From the NCBI RefSeq assembly GCF_009763805.1, contig NZ_CP046804.1, forward strand, positions 2,480,001-2,544,000: a stretch of 64,000 nucleotides of DNA, written 5' to 3'. Under the pieces are notes generated by a model. That model searched no databases, had not been told where the DNA came from, and saw only the letters and a list, made by a program, of their open reading frames with translations. How positions within the stretch are numbered: the stretch's first letter is position 1; every line of letters starts with the position of its first letter. Of this stretch, positions 42,081-54,353 are shown one piece after another. Both the position numbers and the translations under genes were made by a program. The stretch is from Vibrio cidicii. GTDB lineage: Bacteria > Pseudomonadota > Gammaproteobacteria > Enterobacterales > Vibrionaceae.

Positions 42081-42171
42081 TTCTCAAATCACTTCTAGTG
42101 GTATCTTTGCCTATCTCAATGCCAGCTTGACTTTACGCTGCTGCCAACAACCTAGCCCATCGGGTAAGGTT

Positions 42172-42624
42172 TCATTGATCATTAAATACGAGGGGGTAAT
42201 CAACGTCACTTTGCCGTTGTTTCTGCCCAATGTATTGCCCCGCGAGTACCCGCTCGACCGTTCCTTGCGGGGTTTGCACTAAGCCGGAAACGGAGTTACC
42301 GCTGCCCATGATGCCTTTTAAACGCAGTTGGCTGAGCGGATAGCGTTCTAAACGGCCGGAGCGGGCGCGCTCAGCAGGTTGCCAGCACTCTTTTTTCACC
42401 ACTGGCTGAGTGGCTATCACCGCTTCTTTGGGCAGTTCAAAGGGCAAACGCAGCGCCGCCGAGGCGTACGATGTCGCGACATACTCCTGCTCTGGTTTGA
42501 GCTTGGCGACCTCTTGGCGAGCCTGTGATTCCACCTGACGCAGAAAGTCATCCAAAGAGTCACTGTTGGCGCGACAGCCTGCCAACAGCAATACAACCGA
42601 GAACATCCACCAGCTACTTTTCAT
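42172..42624 (-). CDS. pilP: Type IV pilus lipoprotein PilP
   Basis: 150 residues with a lipobox (FSVVLLLAGC). Links the inner-membrane PilNO complex to the PilQ secretin. The conserved C-terminal domain is seen as LSQLRLKGIMGSGNSVSGLVQTP. Its start overlaps the pilO end by 11 bases. Confidence 0.93.
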   Translation of the reverse strand: MKSSWWMFSVVLLLAGCRANSDSLDDFLRQVESQARQEVAKLKPEQEYVATSYASAALRLPFELPKEAVIATQPVVKKECWQPAERARSGRLERYPLSQLRLKGIMGSGNSVSGLVQTPQGTVERVLAGQYIGQKQRQSDVDYPLVFNDQ

Positions 42625-43204
42625 GGGTCACCTCCGGCTTAAACTGGTACGTGTTGGCTTTAACGCGAAAATGCAGTGTACTGCTCTCCAAACTGACCCG
42701 CTGCCAAGTGACGTCGCTAAAGCTAATGATGCGCGGCAGCTCGGCGATCGCTTGAGAAAACTGGCCGATGTCGTTGTAATCACCGGTCAGTTCAATGTTG
42801 AGAGGAAGCTGGTAGAGGAAATCCTTGCTCAGTTTTTCCCCCCAATCGATGCGGGTAAAGGTGAGATCGTTTTCCAGCCCGAGTTCATTGACCGACGCGA
42901 GCAAGGTCGCCAGCTCTTTTTGCGCAGGCAGTTGCTGGAGTAAATACTCGTAACGGTTTGATAATTCATCCAACTGAGACTGAAGCTGTGGCAAGGCGGC
43001 CGCTTTGTTGGCTTTGATACGCAGCGCGACTTTGAGGTTTTGCTCCTCCTCCACCGCCCGTTGCAACGCCTCTTGCTCAGGTTGCAGATAGAACCAGTAG
43101 CCAAAACCTTGAATGATCATCATCAGGAGCAGCACCACTAAGCTCTGTGGCAATAATGGCCACTCCGCTATTTCGTCGATATCGAGATCCTGCCAATCAA
43201 CCAT
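42614..43204 (-). CDS. pilO: Type IV pilus inner-membrane protein PilO
   Basis: 196 residues. One N-terminal membrane helix (LVVLLLMMIIQGFGYWFYL), a coiled coil (EEEQNLKVALRIKANKAAA) and a ferredoxin-like periplasmic domain. Heterodimer with PilN. Overlaps pilN and pilP. Confidence 0.93.
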   Translation of the reverse strand: MVDWQDLDIDEIAEWPLLPQSLVVLLLMMIIQGFGYWFYLQPEQEALQRAVEEEQNLKVALRIKANKAAALPQLQSQLDELSNRYEYLLQQLPAQKELATLLASVNELGLENDLTFTRIDWGEKLSKDFLYQLPLNIELTGDYNDIGQFSQAIAELPRIISFSDVTWQRVSLESSTLHFRVKANTYQFKPEVTHEK

Positions 43205-43784
43205 GATTTGCCTCCGTCAGTGCTGGCACGGGTTGTGGTTTCACGCCAAACATAAAAGAGACAGTGAAGGTCTGAAACGCTTTGCCAAATCGCTCTTTGC
43301 CATGCACGATGGAGTGCATCTCAACGTCGTAAATCGCCTCCGAGCGCTCAAGATTGTCCAACATGGTGGCAAGGCGCGCCGTGCTGTCACTAATGCCAGC
43401 CATTTCCACTTCCTGGTCGCTCATTTTGATCTTGTCGACGTAAACCCCTTCAGGGATGACATTGGGCATCAGGTTCATCAACTCAGTGGTGTTATTACGC
43501 TGCGCTTGCAGTGATTCCACCACCTTCAGACGCGCTAAGATCTGTCCGTGTTCTTCTTTAGCGATCTTCATCGCTTGGATACGCTGATCCAACTGGGCGA
43601 TGTAGTGGTTTAGGTAGTTGAGGCGATCTTGCTGCAAGCGCTGCTGATAACTGACGTATTGGCCAATCCCCCACTGAATCGCCACGGCGATCAGCACGCC
43701 TAAAATCAGCACCCCAACAAAACGGCGTCGATGCTCCTCTCGCTGATATTCGCGCCACGGCAGAAGGTTAATGGTGTGCTTCAT
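43197..43784 (-). CDS. pilN: Type IV pilus inner-membrane protein PilN
   Basis: 195 residues from the ATG at 43784, which is preceded by GGAGAACAAAC. The cytoplasmic N-terminus MKHTINLLPWRE is the conserved INLLPWR motif that docks into PilM. One membrane helix then a periplasmic domain. Overlaps the end of pilM by 17 bases and pilO by 8. Confidence 0.94.
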   Translation of the reverse strand: MKHTINLLPWREYQREEHRRRFVGVLILGVLIAVAIQWGIGQYVSYQQRLQQDRLNYLNHYIAQLDQRIQAMKIAKEEHGQILARLKVVESLQAQRNNTTELMNLMPNVIPEGVYVDKIKMSDQEVEMAGISDSTARLATMLDNLERSEAIYDVEMHSIVHGKERFGKAFQTFTVSFMFGVKPQPVPALTEANHG

Positions 43785-44787
43785 GTTTGTTCTCCAACCA
43801 TTGAATCCCACCGATGGCTAACCCAGCGGCGACCGAAAAGTGGTGCCAGTCAACACTGCGACGTTTTTTACGTGCCACTTTCATCTCAAACAGACCGAGC
43901 GGATTGAGCAGTTCGCACTCCAACGACAAACGACGAGAGAGCGCTTCGAGTAACAGGGGAGTCGCCGCGCCCTCGCCACACAACCAAAGTCCTTGTGGCT
44001 TGTCTTGACTATTGATGGACTGAAAGAGCTGCAACTGTCGCGCGACGCGATCCACCATCTCCACAATAAAGCGCTCGGTCTTCTCCTGCGCATCATGGGC
44101 ACTGAACTCATCGCCAATCGCGGCGTTCAAGTGCTCCACTCCATACGCGAACTCTTTGATAAAGTGCGTTTTCTCGCGCTGATGAATTATCAGTGAGGTG
44201 GTTTGCGCGCCCACATCCAACAGGCAAAAAGCACTTTTGTCTGGGTAGCGCTGCGCCGCCAGATCTCGCAGGTTAAACAAGCAGTGGGCGTGCATGTCCA
44301 CCAACACAGGTTTCAACCTCACCGCCTGCGCGGCGCGCACCCGGCTCTCGACCACCTCTTTCTTAGTGGCAAAGATCTGCACGCTCTGACTGGCGCTTTT
44401 GCTCTGCGCGGGTTCATGCAAACGCACATAATCAATATTCAGCTCATCGACCGGAAACGGCGATTGATGGGAAAAAGCCTGCAAAATGGCGATTTCACAC
44501 TCTTTCTCATCTTCTATCGGTTCAATTTGCAATTGCTTGCTGATCACGGCACTATCCGGCACGGCCAGCGCCACCTGACGACGGAAACGCGGCAACTCTT
44601 TATTCAGGACTTTAAGCGTATTGACAATTTCCTGATGATTCAGAGTGTGGTTTTCGGCGACAATAGCGCGCTCAAATACAATTTCTTTATATCCCAGCAA
44701 GGCATAGCTATTTCCTGCGGGTTTCAGAATGACAGCCTTGAGGCTACGATGACCAATATCAATCCCGGTAACTAAGGGTTTACCCAT
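43768..44787 (-). CDS. pilM: Type IV pilus assembly ATPase-like protein PilM
   Basis: 339 residues from the ATG at 44787 (a TTG two codons earlier is unlikely). Actin-like fold: phosphate loops GIDIGHRSLKAVIL and LLDVGAQTTSLII, adenosine region WLCGEGAATP. Cytoplasmic ring that binds PilN. First gene of pilMNOPQ, divergent from mrcA, as in many gammaproteobacteria. Confidence 0.95.
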   Translation of the reverse strand: MGKPLVTGIDIGHRSLKAVILKPAGNSYALLGYKEIVFERAIVAENHTLNHQEIVNTLKVLNKELPRFRRQVALAVPDSAVISKQLQIEPIEDEKECEIAILQAFSHQSPFPVDELNIDYVRLHEPAQSKSASQSVQIFATKKEVVESRVRAAQAVRLKPVLVDMHAHCLFNLRDLAAQRYPDKSAFCLLDVGAQTTSLIIHQREKTHFIKEFAYGVEHLNAAIGDEFSAHDAQEKTERFIVEMVDRVARQLQLFQSINSQDKPQGLWLCGEGAATPLLLEALSRRLSLECELLNPLGLFEMKVARKKRRSVDWHHFSVAAGLAIGGIQWLENKHEAHH

Positions 44788-44925
44788 CTCCAACTGCTCC
44801 CATTTTCTTAGCTCAAAAGGTTGTTATTAGCCGTCAAATGAGAGTTAATAACGCAAGAGCTAAATTTTTAGCCTAGAGTACAAGGGTTTGCCGTCATACA
44901 GCCTCAACTAAACAGGGATTCTCCG

Positions 44926-47520
44926 GTGAAGTTCATAAAGCGTTTACTTATCTTTGCATTGGTTTGCATAATTCTTGGAGTCACTACAATATTTGGGTTT
45001 TATCAATACGTTAAACCCGACCTACCAGATGTGGCGGCATTAAAAAATGTGGAATTGCAGACCCCGATGCAGGTCTTTAGCCAAGATGGCAAGTTGATCG
45101 CACAGTTTGGTGAAAAACGCCGAATTCCGGTCACCTACGAACAAATTCCTCGTCAGTTGATTAACGCACTGATCGCCACGGAAGACAGCCGTTTTTATGA
45201 CCACTACGGCATCGACCCGATTGGTATCACCCGAGCGGCGCTGGTCGTGGCCATGTCAGGCTCTGCCAAGCAAGGGGCGAGTACCATTACCCAACAGTTG
45301 GCACGTAACTTCTTCCTCTCCAATGAGAAGAAGTTGATGCGCAAAGTGAAAGAGATCTTTATTGCTATCCACATTGAGCAACTGCTGAGCAAGCAGGAGA
45401 TCATGGAGCTGTACGTCAACAAGATCTTCCTTGGTTACCGCTCCTATGGCTTTGGCGCGGCGGCACGCGTCTACTTTGGTAAAGATCTGCACGATTTGAC
45501 GCTGGGTGAAATCGCTACGCTGGCGGGTATGCCGAAAGCCCCTTCAACCCTCAACCCACTCTACTCACTTGAACGCGCGACCAATCGCCGCAATGTGGTG
45601 TTGATGCGTATGTTGGATGAAAAGTACATCAGCCAAGAAGAGTATGACGCGGCACGTTCAGAACCTTTGATCGCGCAATATCACGGTGCAGAGATTGAAC
45701 TCAATGCACCGTATGTAGCTGAGCTAGCGCGCGCGTGGATGGTGCAGCAGTACGGCGAAGAGAAAGCTTACACCTCGGGCATGAATGTCTATATGACGGT
45801 CGATTCCAAGCTGCAAGAAGCCGCCAATAACGCGGCGATCAACAACCTGCTGGCCTATGATGAGCGTCATGGCTATCGAGGCGCAGAAAGCGTGCTGTGG
45901 AAAGCAGACCAAACCCCTTGGGACAGCGAGAAGATGGACAGCCATCTCAATGATCAGCCGACCTATGGCGAACTGGTCCCTGCGATTGTGACCAAAGTGA
46001 GTGGCAAGCAAGCCACGGTTTGGGTCAAACGTCAGCAGCAACAAACCATTGCTTGGGAAGGCATGAGCTGGGCGCGACGCTTCTTGACCGATGAGCGTCA
46101 GGGTGATGACCCGAAAACCGCCAGTGATATTTTGGCCCCTGGGGAACAAATATGGGTGCGTCAAATCACCCAGCACAATGAGCAAGGAGAAACCAGCACC
46201 AGTTGGCACCTAAGCCAAGTGCCGAATGCCAACACCGCTTTTGTTGCGATGAACCCGGAAAATGGAGCGGTGCTTTCTCTGGTCGGCGGTTTTAACTTTG
46301 TGCACAACAAGTTTAACCGCGCCACCATGTCGGTTCGTCAGGTTGGCTCAAGCATCAAACCTTTCATCTATTCCGCGGCGATCGACAAAGGGATGACCTT
46401 AGCGACCTTAATCAACGATGCACCGATCAACAAATGGGATGAGAGTCAAGGCACTGCATGGCGTCCTAAAAACTCTCCGCCGACCTATTCTGGCCCAACG
46501 CGAGTGCGAATTGGTCTTGCCACATCGAAAAACGTTATGGCGGTAAGAACGCTGCGTGAAGTCGGTTTGGATGAAGCGCGCCAGTATCTAACCCGTTTTG
46601 GCTTTGAACTGGATCAGCTTCCTCGCTCTGAAACTATTGCTCTTGGTGCTGGCAGTTTGACGCCGATGAAAATGGCGCAAGGTTTCTCGGTATTCGCCAA
46701 CGGCGGCTATTACGTCGAACCTTTTTACATCAGCCGTATTGACGACGCCTATGGCAATACTGTCATTGAAGCGCACCCCAAAACCATCTGTCGCGACGCA
46801 TGCCAAACGCAAAACCGCGATCCGCTCGCCGAGCAGTTTAACGAGCAAGATGAAGATGATTTGCACGCGCCGCAGGTGATCAGTGAGCAGAACGCTTTTA
46901 TTCTGCGCGAAATGATGTACAGCAACATTTGGGGCGGCGGTAACTGGCGTGAAGGCACGGGCTGGAATGGCACAGGCTGGCGCGCTCAAACCCTCAACCG
47001 CCGTGATATTGGCGGTAAAACCGGAACAACCAACGATTCAAAAGACGCGTGGTACAACGGTTATGGTCCTGGTTTAGTGGCGATTGCTTGGGTCGGTTTT
47101 GATGACCACAGCCGCGCGCTGGGCAAAACCACCTTAAACCGCAACCTCGGCAAAGATGTCATTTCGGGCGCGGAATCGGGCGCTAAAACCGCACAACCGG
47201 CGTGGATCGATTTTATGCAGCAAGCGCTTGATGGCGTGCCCCAGCAAGAGAAAGTCGTTCCCGCTGACATCATACGCGTGCGCATTGATCGCGATACCGG
47301 CCTTTTGACCCATAAAGTGGATGAGAGCTCGATGTTTGAGTACTTTATCAAAGGCACAGAGCCGACGCAGTACGTTACCGAGCACAGTGAAGAGAGCATC
47401 TATTCCAGCTCCGGCGATGGCGGTGATAACGGGCTGTTTCTAAGCCAACTGACAAAAAATAAAGTAAAAAGGTTGCTGGCGAAGCAACCTTTTTTATCTG
47501 ACCTTCAAGCGCACCGTTAA
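44926..47520 (+). CDS. mrcA: Penicillin-binding protein 1A
   Basis: 864 residues as read, from a GTG with AGGGA upstream. Bifunctional peptidoglycan synthase: membrane anchor at 5-27, GT51 glycosyltransferase (ATEDSRFYDHYGID, GASTITQQLARNF), OB domain, and transpeptidase with SIKP (active Ser), TSKN and KTGTTN. The last ~26 residues are suspect. At 47436-47440 GTTTC could be GTTC; then the protein ends NGLF at 47443 (838 residues), and the terminator hairpin and the overlap with the oxyR stop both fall outside it. Confidence 0.96.
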   Translation: MKFIKRLLIFALVCIILGVTTIFGFYQYVKPDLPDVAALKNVELQTPMQVFSQDGKLIAQFGEKRRIPVTYEQIPRQLINALIATEDSRFYDHYGIDPIGITRAALVVAMSGSAKQGASTITQQLARNFFLSNEKKLMRKVKEIFIAIHIEQLLSKQEIMELYVNKIFLGYRSYGFGAAARVYFGKDLHDLTLGEIATLAGMPKAPSTLNPLYSLERATNRRNVVLMRMLDEKYISQEEYDAARSEPLIAQYHGAEIELNAPYVAELARAWMVQQYGEEKAYTSGMNVYMTVDSKLQEAANNAAINNLLAYDERHGYRGAESVLWKADQTPWDSEKMDSHLNDQPTYGELVPAIVTKVSGKQATVWVKRQQQQTIAWEGMSWARRFLTDERQGDDPKTASDILAPGEQIWVRQITQHNEQGETSTSWHLSQVPNANTAFVAMNPENGAVLSLVGGFNFVHNKFNRATMSVRQVGSSIKPFIYSAAIDKGMTLATLINDAPINKWDESQGTAWRPKNSPPTYSGPTRVRIGLATSKNVMAVRTLREVGLDEARQYLTRFGFELDQLPRSETIALGAGSLTPMKMAQGFSVFANGGYYVEPFYISRIDDAYGNTVIEAHPKTICRDACQTQNRDPLAEQFNEQDEDDLHAPQVISEQNAFILREMMYSNIWGGGNWREGTGWNGTGWRAQTLNRRDIGGKTGTTNDSKDAWYNGYGPGLVAIAWVGFDDHSRALGKTTLNRNLGKDVISGAESGAKTAQPAWIDFMQQALDGVPQQEKVVPADIIRVRIDRDTGLLTHKVDESSMFEYFIKGTEPTQYVTEHSEESIYSSSGDGGDNGLFLSQLTKNKVKRLLAKQPFLSDLQAHR
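47467..47495 (+). terminator. Terminator of mrcA (inside the frame as read)
   Basis: AAAGGTTGCT-GGCGA-AGCAACCTTTTTT. It falls within the last codons of the mrcA frame as given but would be 24 bases downstream of the stop if the GTTTC at 47436 were GTTC. Confidence 0.85.
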
Positions 47521-48410
47521 GTTCTGTGGGTAAGAATATCGCTAATGGTTTTCGCTAACTGTTCAAAGCGCGCCCTCAGTGGCGAACCTGGACGATAAGC
47601 CAAAACAATCTTGCGCGACGGCACCGGGTTGACCGCTTTGACATAGCAGACGCCATCTTTCTCTTTCTCTTTTGGTAAGGAGAGCTCCGGCAACAATGTA
47701 ATCCCAGCGCCCGCCGCAACCATATTACGCAGCGTTTCTAAACTGGTGGCCTTAAAACGCTCATCATCGCGTGCGCCCGCTGCAAAGCAAAAACCGAGCG
47801 CCTGATCGCGCAGACAGTGGCCATCCCCCAGCGCCAGCACCGTTTTACCATTCAGCTCTAACATATCCAACTGCTCTTGTTTGGCCCACTCATGATTGAG
47901 TGGCACGGCGATACTCAGCGGTTCATGGTAGATGTCGATCTCTTTGAATGGCTCGGTTTCGGCGACCGACGCCAAGATAAGACAGTCTAACTTGCCCGCT
48001 TCAAGTTGGTTGACCAATTGCTGCGTTTGCGCTTCATGCAGAAACAGCTCTAGCTCAGGGTAACGTTCTTTCAATTGGGGAATAATGCGTGGCAATAAAT
48101 AGGGTCCCAAAGTGGGAATAAAGCCAATGTGCATCGGACCACTCATTTCGCCATTCTGTCCACTGGCCATCTCTTTGAAAGTTTTCACCTCACGCAGAAT
48201 GACTTTCGCCTGATCGACCAGTTGCAAACCCGCATCGGTAAACAGCACTCGGCGGCTACTACGCTCTAATAAAATGGTGCCAATTTCTTCTTCTAACTTA
48301 CGGATCTGCCCACTTAGTGTCGGCTGGCTGACAAAACAGGCTTCTGCCGCTTTACGAAAATGTTTGTGCTCCGCCAGTGACACCAGATATTCCAAGTCTC
48401 GGATATTCAT
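47517..48410 (-). CDS. oxyR: Hydrogen-peroxide-sensing regulator OxyR
   Basis: 297 residues, LysR family. N-terminal helix-turn-helix (MNIRDLEYLVSLAEHKHFRKAAEACFVSQPTLSGQI) and the redox pair in GDGHCLRDQALGFC, matching Cys199 and Cys208 of E. coli OxyR. Oxidation forms the disulfide and switches on catalase and peroxidase genes. ATG at 48410 is used; a GTG precedes it by one codon. Stop codons of mrcA and oxyR overlap on the TTAA palindrome. Confidence 0.95.
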   Translation of the reverse strand: MNIRDLEYLVSLAEHKHFRKAAEACFVSQPTLSGQIRKLEEEIGTILLERSSRRVLFTDAGLQLVDQAKVILREVKTFKEMASGQNGEMSGPMHIGFIPTLGPYLLPRIIPQLKERYPELELFLHEAQTQQLVNQLEAGKLDCLILASVAETEPFKEIDIYHEPLSIAVPLNHEWAKQEQLDMLELNGKTVLALGDGHCLRDQALGFCFAAGARDDERFKATSLETLRNMVAAGAGITLLPELSLPKEKEKDGVCYVKAVNPVPSRKIVLAYRPGSPLRARFEQLAKTISDILTHRT

Positions 48411-48580
48411 CACAACTCCAATCGAATTTGACTATCAAAACCATAACATCAAACGATTAGAGCTATCAAATATTTTTACCCAAATGAACAGCCACACTCA
48501 AAAGCAAGCCATATTTGGCCAAGATTCGGTTCTCTGCCCTTTTTGTTTATACTGGCTTCTATAGCGCTAGGGAGAAAGCA

Positions 48581-48838
48581 ATGAGCTGTAATAGATGTGA
48601 TGGACATTGGTTCTGGAAAAAAATTGGGCGATGCAAGCGCTGCATGGATCAGCTTACTGTTTTGTCGGTGCTGTGCTGGATCGTTTGGTGGCTGGCGTTT
48701 CGGGAGCAACCGACCTCTATTGAGTCGATCGCGCTGATTGTGGCGGGGTTTGCATTTAACACTCTGCTCTTCCTGCATTTATGGATGAAATATGTGATCT
48801 TGCCTTGGCGAGCGAGACAAAACGATGCGCGCAAATAA
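48581..48838 (+). CDS. DUF3624 family small protein
   Basis: 85 residues from the ATG at 48581, set by GGGAGAAAGCA. Begins MSCNRCDGHWFWKKIGRCKRC with two CxxC pairs that could bind zinc, followed by two membrane helices (LTVLSVLCWIVWWLAF and ALIVAGFAFNTLLFLHLW). Family known mainly from Vibrio; function unknown. Confidence 0.82.
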   Translation: MSCNRCDGHWFWKKIGRCKRCMDQLTVLSVLCWIVWWLAFREQPTSIESIALIVAGFAFNTLLFLHLWMKYVILPWRARQNDARK

Positions 48839-48843
48839 AAAAA

Positions 48844-48872
48844 GCCCCGAAACCAATTTCGGTTTCGGGGCC
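48844..48872. terminator. Terminator between DUF3624 gene and argH(A)
   Basis: GCCCCGAAACC-AATTT-CGGTTTCGGGGC. On the minus strand it is followed by seven T, so it most strongly terminates argH(A) transcripts; on the plus strand the T tail is weaker. Confidence 0.85.
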
Positions 48873-48998
48873 TTCTTAGATTCGTTCTAAGAAAAAGCAG
48901 TGGTACTAAATAGACCATGCTGCTTTACGTTGGTTCCGCCAAAAGTCGTATTTTTTGACTTTTTTATAAGAAAATTAAAATAGTCAATAAAAACAGAG

Positions 48999-50898
<1,900 letters not shown>

Positions 50899-50990
50899 TT
50901 ACTGTGGTGTTGTTAACAAGTGTTAGCCAAAATGCAGGCAATTTGCTCACTTTTTCTTATGTGCCAACGTTACGGCAATTCCAACAAAAA

Positions 50991-51029
50991 ATAAAGTATT
51001 AATTCATTATTTATACATATTTATTCATT
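50991..51029. promoter_or_regulatory. Tandem ArgR boxes upstream of argH(A)
   Basis: Two 18-base sites, 50991-51008 and 51012-51029, each with the half-site ATTCA and separated by 3 bases, the known ArgR architecture. The left half-sites are degenerate. The region is A+T-rich and lies 117-155 bases before the argH start. Confidence 0.6.
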
Positions 51030-51081
51030 AAATTTGAAATGGTTTGCTTGCAATTTGTCGTGAGTGCCGCAGAGAACGAAA

Positions 51082-51108
51082 AAGCCTGTCGATCACTCGA
51101 CAGGCCTT
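51082..51108 (-). terminator. Terminator after argG
   Basis: Minus strand AAGGCCTGTCGA-GTGA-TCGACAGGCTT followed by TTTC. It separates argCBG from the argH(A) promoter, so argH(A) is a separate transcription unit. Confidence 0.85.
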
Positions 51109-51167
51109 GGATATTGTTACCTCAACTGAAGAATCTTTTTCTTCAGAGGGCTTATTTTTCAGAGAGC

Positions 51168-52383
51168 TTATTTTTTCAGATTGTTCAACGCACGGATACG
51201 GCTTGAAAGCGAGTAGAGACGAATAAAGCCGCCTGCGTGGCTGTGATCATACACCTCGTCGGCACCAAAGGTGGCAAACTCTTCTGAGTAGAGGCTGTTC
51301 TCTGAACGTTTTTGCGTCACCGTCGCTTGACCTTTATACAGTTTCACAACCACTTCACCGTTGACATCTTGCGCCAGCTCGTCCGCCGCCGCCATGATGG
51401 ATTTACGTAGCGGCGTGAACCAGCGGCCATCGTACACTAAGTGTGAGGCTTTCACGCCCAGTTTCTTCACGGAACTCAAACGAAGTTTTATCCAGTACCA
51501 GTTGCTCTACCGCACGCAGAGCTTCCATCATGATGGTGCCCCCTGGGGTTTCATAGCAGCCACGTGATTTCATGCCAACCAGACGGTTTTCCACGATATC
51601 GATACGACCCACACCATGTTTCGCGCCTTTCTCGTTGAGGTAAACCAGCGCGTTGTATGGCGTCATCGGTTCGCCATCGACACCAACTACTTCGCCTTTT
51701 TCCACTTGCACGGTAACGTACTCTGGCTCATTCGGCGCTTGTTCAGGATCGACAGTCCACACCCAGCAATCTTCGTTGGGCGCATTCCAAGTGCTTTCTA
51801 GCACACCACCTTCGGTTGAGATGTGCCATGCGTTGGCATCACGCGAATAAATTTTGGTGAGTGACGCGGCACACGGAATATTGCGCTCAGCCAAGTAATC
51901 CAGACACTGCTCGCGGCTGACCAGATCCCATTCACGCCACGGCGCAATCACTTTGAGATCTGGTGCAAGCGCAGCAAACGCCCCTTCAAAACGCACTTGG
52001 TCGTTGCCCTTACCGGTACAGCCGTGACACAAGGCATCTGCGCCCACTTTACGTGCGATTTCCACTTGCGCTTTGGCAATCACCGGGCGTGCCATCGAGG
52101 TACCCAGTAGGTATTTGCCTTCGTAGTACGCACCGGTTTTCAGCGTTGGGTAGATGTAGTCGGCCACCAACTCCTCTTTTAGATCGACCACGTAGCACTC
52201 AGAAGCGCCCGACGCTTTGGCTTTCTCTTCAATACCCACCAACTCTTCTTCGCCTTGGCCGACATCGGCAACAAACGCCACCACTTCACAGTCGTAGTTC
52301 TCTTTTAGCCAAGGGATGATGACTGAAGTATCCAATCCGCCTGAGTACGCGACGACCACTTTATTTACCGTTAACTTGCTCAT
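51168..52383 (-). pseudogene. argG: Argininosuccinate synthase (one +1 frameshift)
   Basis: Joins citrulline and aspartate using ATP. From the ATG at 52383 (GGAGAATTTAAA upstream): [26 protein letters not shown] with the PP-loop, then [15 protein letters not shown]. 1,216 bases is 3n+1; 404 residues after correction. The break is at 51461-51465, minus-strand GAAAC for GAAC; corrected, [20 protein letters not shown] is continuous. As given, the last ~97 residues are out of frame. Confidence 0.93.
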
Positions 52384-52473
52384 TTTAAATTCTCCGTTGG
52401 TGTGGCGCTGCACTCGGCGGTCAGTGCCATACTCATTCATTCTGTGTCTGATAAGGCTTACAAAAATTTCCGC

Positions 52474-53262
52474 TTAAGCGGGGACAAACTGTGTGCCGAT
52501 ACTTTCACCGGCAAACAGCCTTGCCAATTTATCTGGGTAGCGCCAGGTCGCGACTTCAATCGCCCGGCCTAAATCGTTGGCCGCTTCCAAGGCGGCTTTC
52601 ACTTTGACGATCATGCCGTCGGTGATCACTTTGCCGGCAATCAGCGCATCGGCTTCGGCTTCGGTCAAACTCTTGATTAAGTGACCTTTGCCATCCAGCA
52701 CGCCGCTGACGTCAGAGAGCAGAACCAACTCCGCGTCCAGCGCCCCGGCAACTGCCACCGCCGCTTGGTCGGCGTTGACATTCATCAGTTGACCACTCGC
52801 TGTAAGGCCGATTGAGCTGATGATCGGCAGCGCGCCCGTGGCTAAAATCGCGCCAAGCAAGGTGGCATCGCCCGGTGTGGCTTTACCTACCGCGCCAAGC
52901 TCGGCGTCAAGCTCTGCCACTTGGCACAGACCGCCGTCGGCTAAGCTCAAGCCAACCGCGTTCAGACCATCAGCAATGGCTTGGCCTTGCAGCAGTTTGT
53001 TCGCCGTCCCAGCCAGTGCGCCAGCAATGATCGGGATCTGATCGTAAGGCGTTACGCGTAGGCCGTTTTTCTTCACCGTCGGCAACTGAAGTTTTTCCAT
53101 CAGTTCATCCACCAGATAACCGCCACCATGGACGATGACGATCTGTCGCTGCGCTTTTTGCTGATAGGCTGCAATCGCTCCAAAGAGCTGACTTAATGTC
53201 TTTGTGCAGGAAAGCGCTGCACCGCCTAATTTGATCACAAGTGGATTGAGAGACTGAGTCAT
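52474..53262 (-). CDS. argB: Acetylglutamate kinase
   Basis: 262 residues. Phosphorylates N-acetylglutamate. Amino-acid kinase fold: [38 protein letters not shown] and [14 protein letters not shown]. Between argC and argG in argCBG, 22 bases from argC. Confidence 0.97.
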   Translation of the reverse strand: MTQSLNPLVIKLGGAALSCTKTLSQLFGAIAAYQQKAQRQIVIVHGGGYLVDELMEKLQLPTVKKNGLRVTPYDQIPIIAGALAGTANKLLQGQAIADGLNAVGLSLADGGLCQVAELDAELGAVGKATPGDATLLGAILATGALPIISSIGLTASGQLMNVNADQAAVAVAGALDAELVLLSDVSGVLDGKGHLIKSLTEAEADALIAGKVITDGMIVKVKAALEAANDLGRAIEVATWRYPDKLARLFAGESIGTQFVPA

Positions 53263-53284
53263 GGTTCTTTCCTTACTCCGGCTA

Positions 53285-54289
53285 CTACAGCAAGGCTGTC
53301 AGTGGTGAAAAACCGTAATGAATATTCAGGCATTGCATCGCCTGACTGGATGCGCCTTTCAGCAGATTGTCGATCGCTGAAATGACAATGATATGTTCGC
53401 CTTGCACCTTCCATCCGAGGTCGCAAAACGGCGTCATTTCTACCTCTTGTAAGCGAGGCAGCACGTCGCCTTTTAAACGCACCGCAGGTTTGCCAGCATA
53501 AGCCGCTTCAAACGCGGCGTTGACTTGTTCTAAAGTGACACCCGCTTTGAGTTTCATGGTCACCGTGGCAAGAATGCCACGTTTGAAATTGCCAAGATGC
53601 GGGGTAAAGATCACCTCACAACCTAGATGGTTGGCGATTTCAGGCTGATGTCTGTGGTTGAATACGCCGTAAGCTTGCAAGCTCACTTCGCAAAAACTGT
53701 TGGTCATGGAGGCTTTGCGCCCCGCACCAGAAACGCCACTGGTGGCGTTGATCACCGGCCACTGCGCCGTATCGAGCAACTCTTTCGCCAGCAGCGGTTT
53801 GATCGCCAGTTGCGATGCGGTTGGGTAACAGCCTGCGACTGCAATCAGCTGACTTTGCGCAATCGCGCTCTCGTTCCACTCCGCTAAGCCATACGCCGCT
53901 TTGTCCAGCCAACTGACGTGCTGGTGTTCAAACCCATAGTAAGTAGGGTAAAAATCGTCGCCTTTGACGCGAAACGCGCCAGAAAGATCAAAAACCTGAC
54001 AGCCTTGTTCGAGAAAGATCGGCGCTAAGTCGTGGCTGACTTCGTGCGCGGTGGCAAGAAACACCACATCACACTGCTCGGCCACGGCTTGAGGATCGTT
54101 TAACGGTAGAACGTCCATCTCTACCACGCCCGCCAATTTCCCGTGCAATTGAGAAATACACTTACCGGCGTCCGCGCTATTGGCGGAGACATACAAACCT
54201 GCTAGCGTGAGCTCAGGATGTTTTTGCACCATCAGAGCCAATTCCGCACCGGTGTAGCCGCTGGCGCCTATAATTGTTGTCTTTAACAT
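53285..54289 (-). CDS. argC: N-acetyl-gamma-glutamyl-phosphate reductase
   Basis: 334 residues from the ATG at 54289 ([17 protein letters not shown]). NADP loop at the N-terminus; catalytic Cys in [12 protein letters not shown]; family motif HRHQPEI and [12 protein letters not shown]. First gene of argCBG, divergent from argE. Confidence 0.97.
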   Translation of the reverse strand: MLKTTIIGASGYTGAELALMVQKHPELTLAGLYVSANSADAGKCISQLHGKLAGVVEMDVLPLNDPQAVAEQCDVVFLATAHEVSHDLAPIFLEQGCQVFDLSGAFRVKGDDFYPTYYGFEHQHVSWLDKAAYGLAEWNESAIAQSQLIAVAGCYPTASQLAIKPLLAKELLDTAQWPVINATSGVSGAGRKASMTNSFCEVSLQAYGVFNHRHQPEIANHLGCEVIFTPHLGNFKRGILATVTMKLKAGVTLEQVNAAFEAAYAGKPAVRLKGDVLPRLQEVEMTPFCDLGWKVQGEHIIVISAIDNLLKGASSQAMQCLNIHYGFSPLTALL

Positions 54290-54353
54290 CTCAATACATC
54301 CGTAAAGCAAAAGGGAAACAAAAGTGACTATTCATATCTAATTTTTGCTTTAT

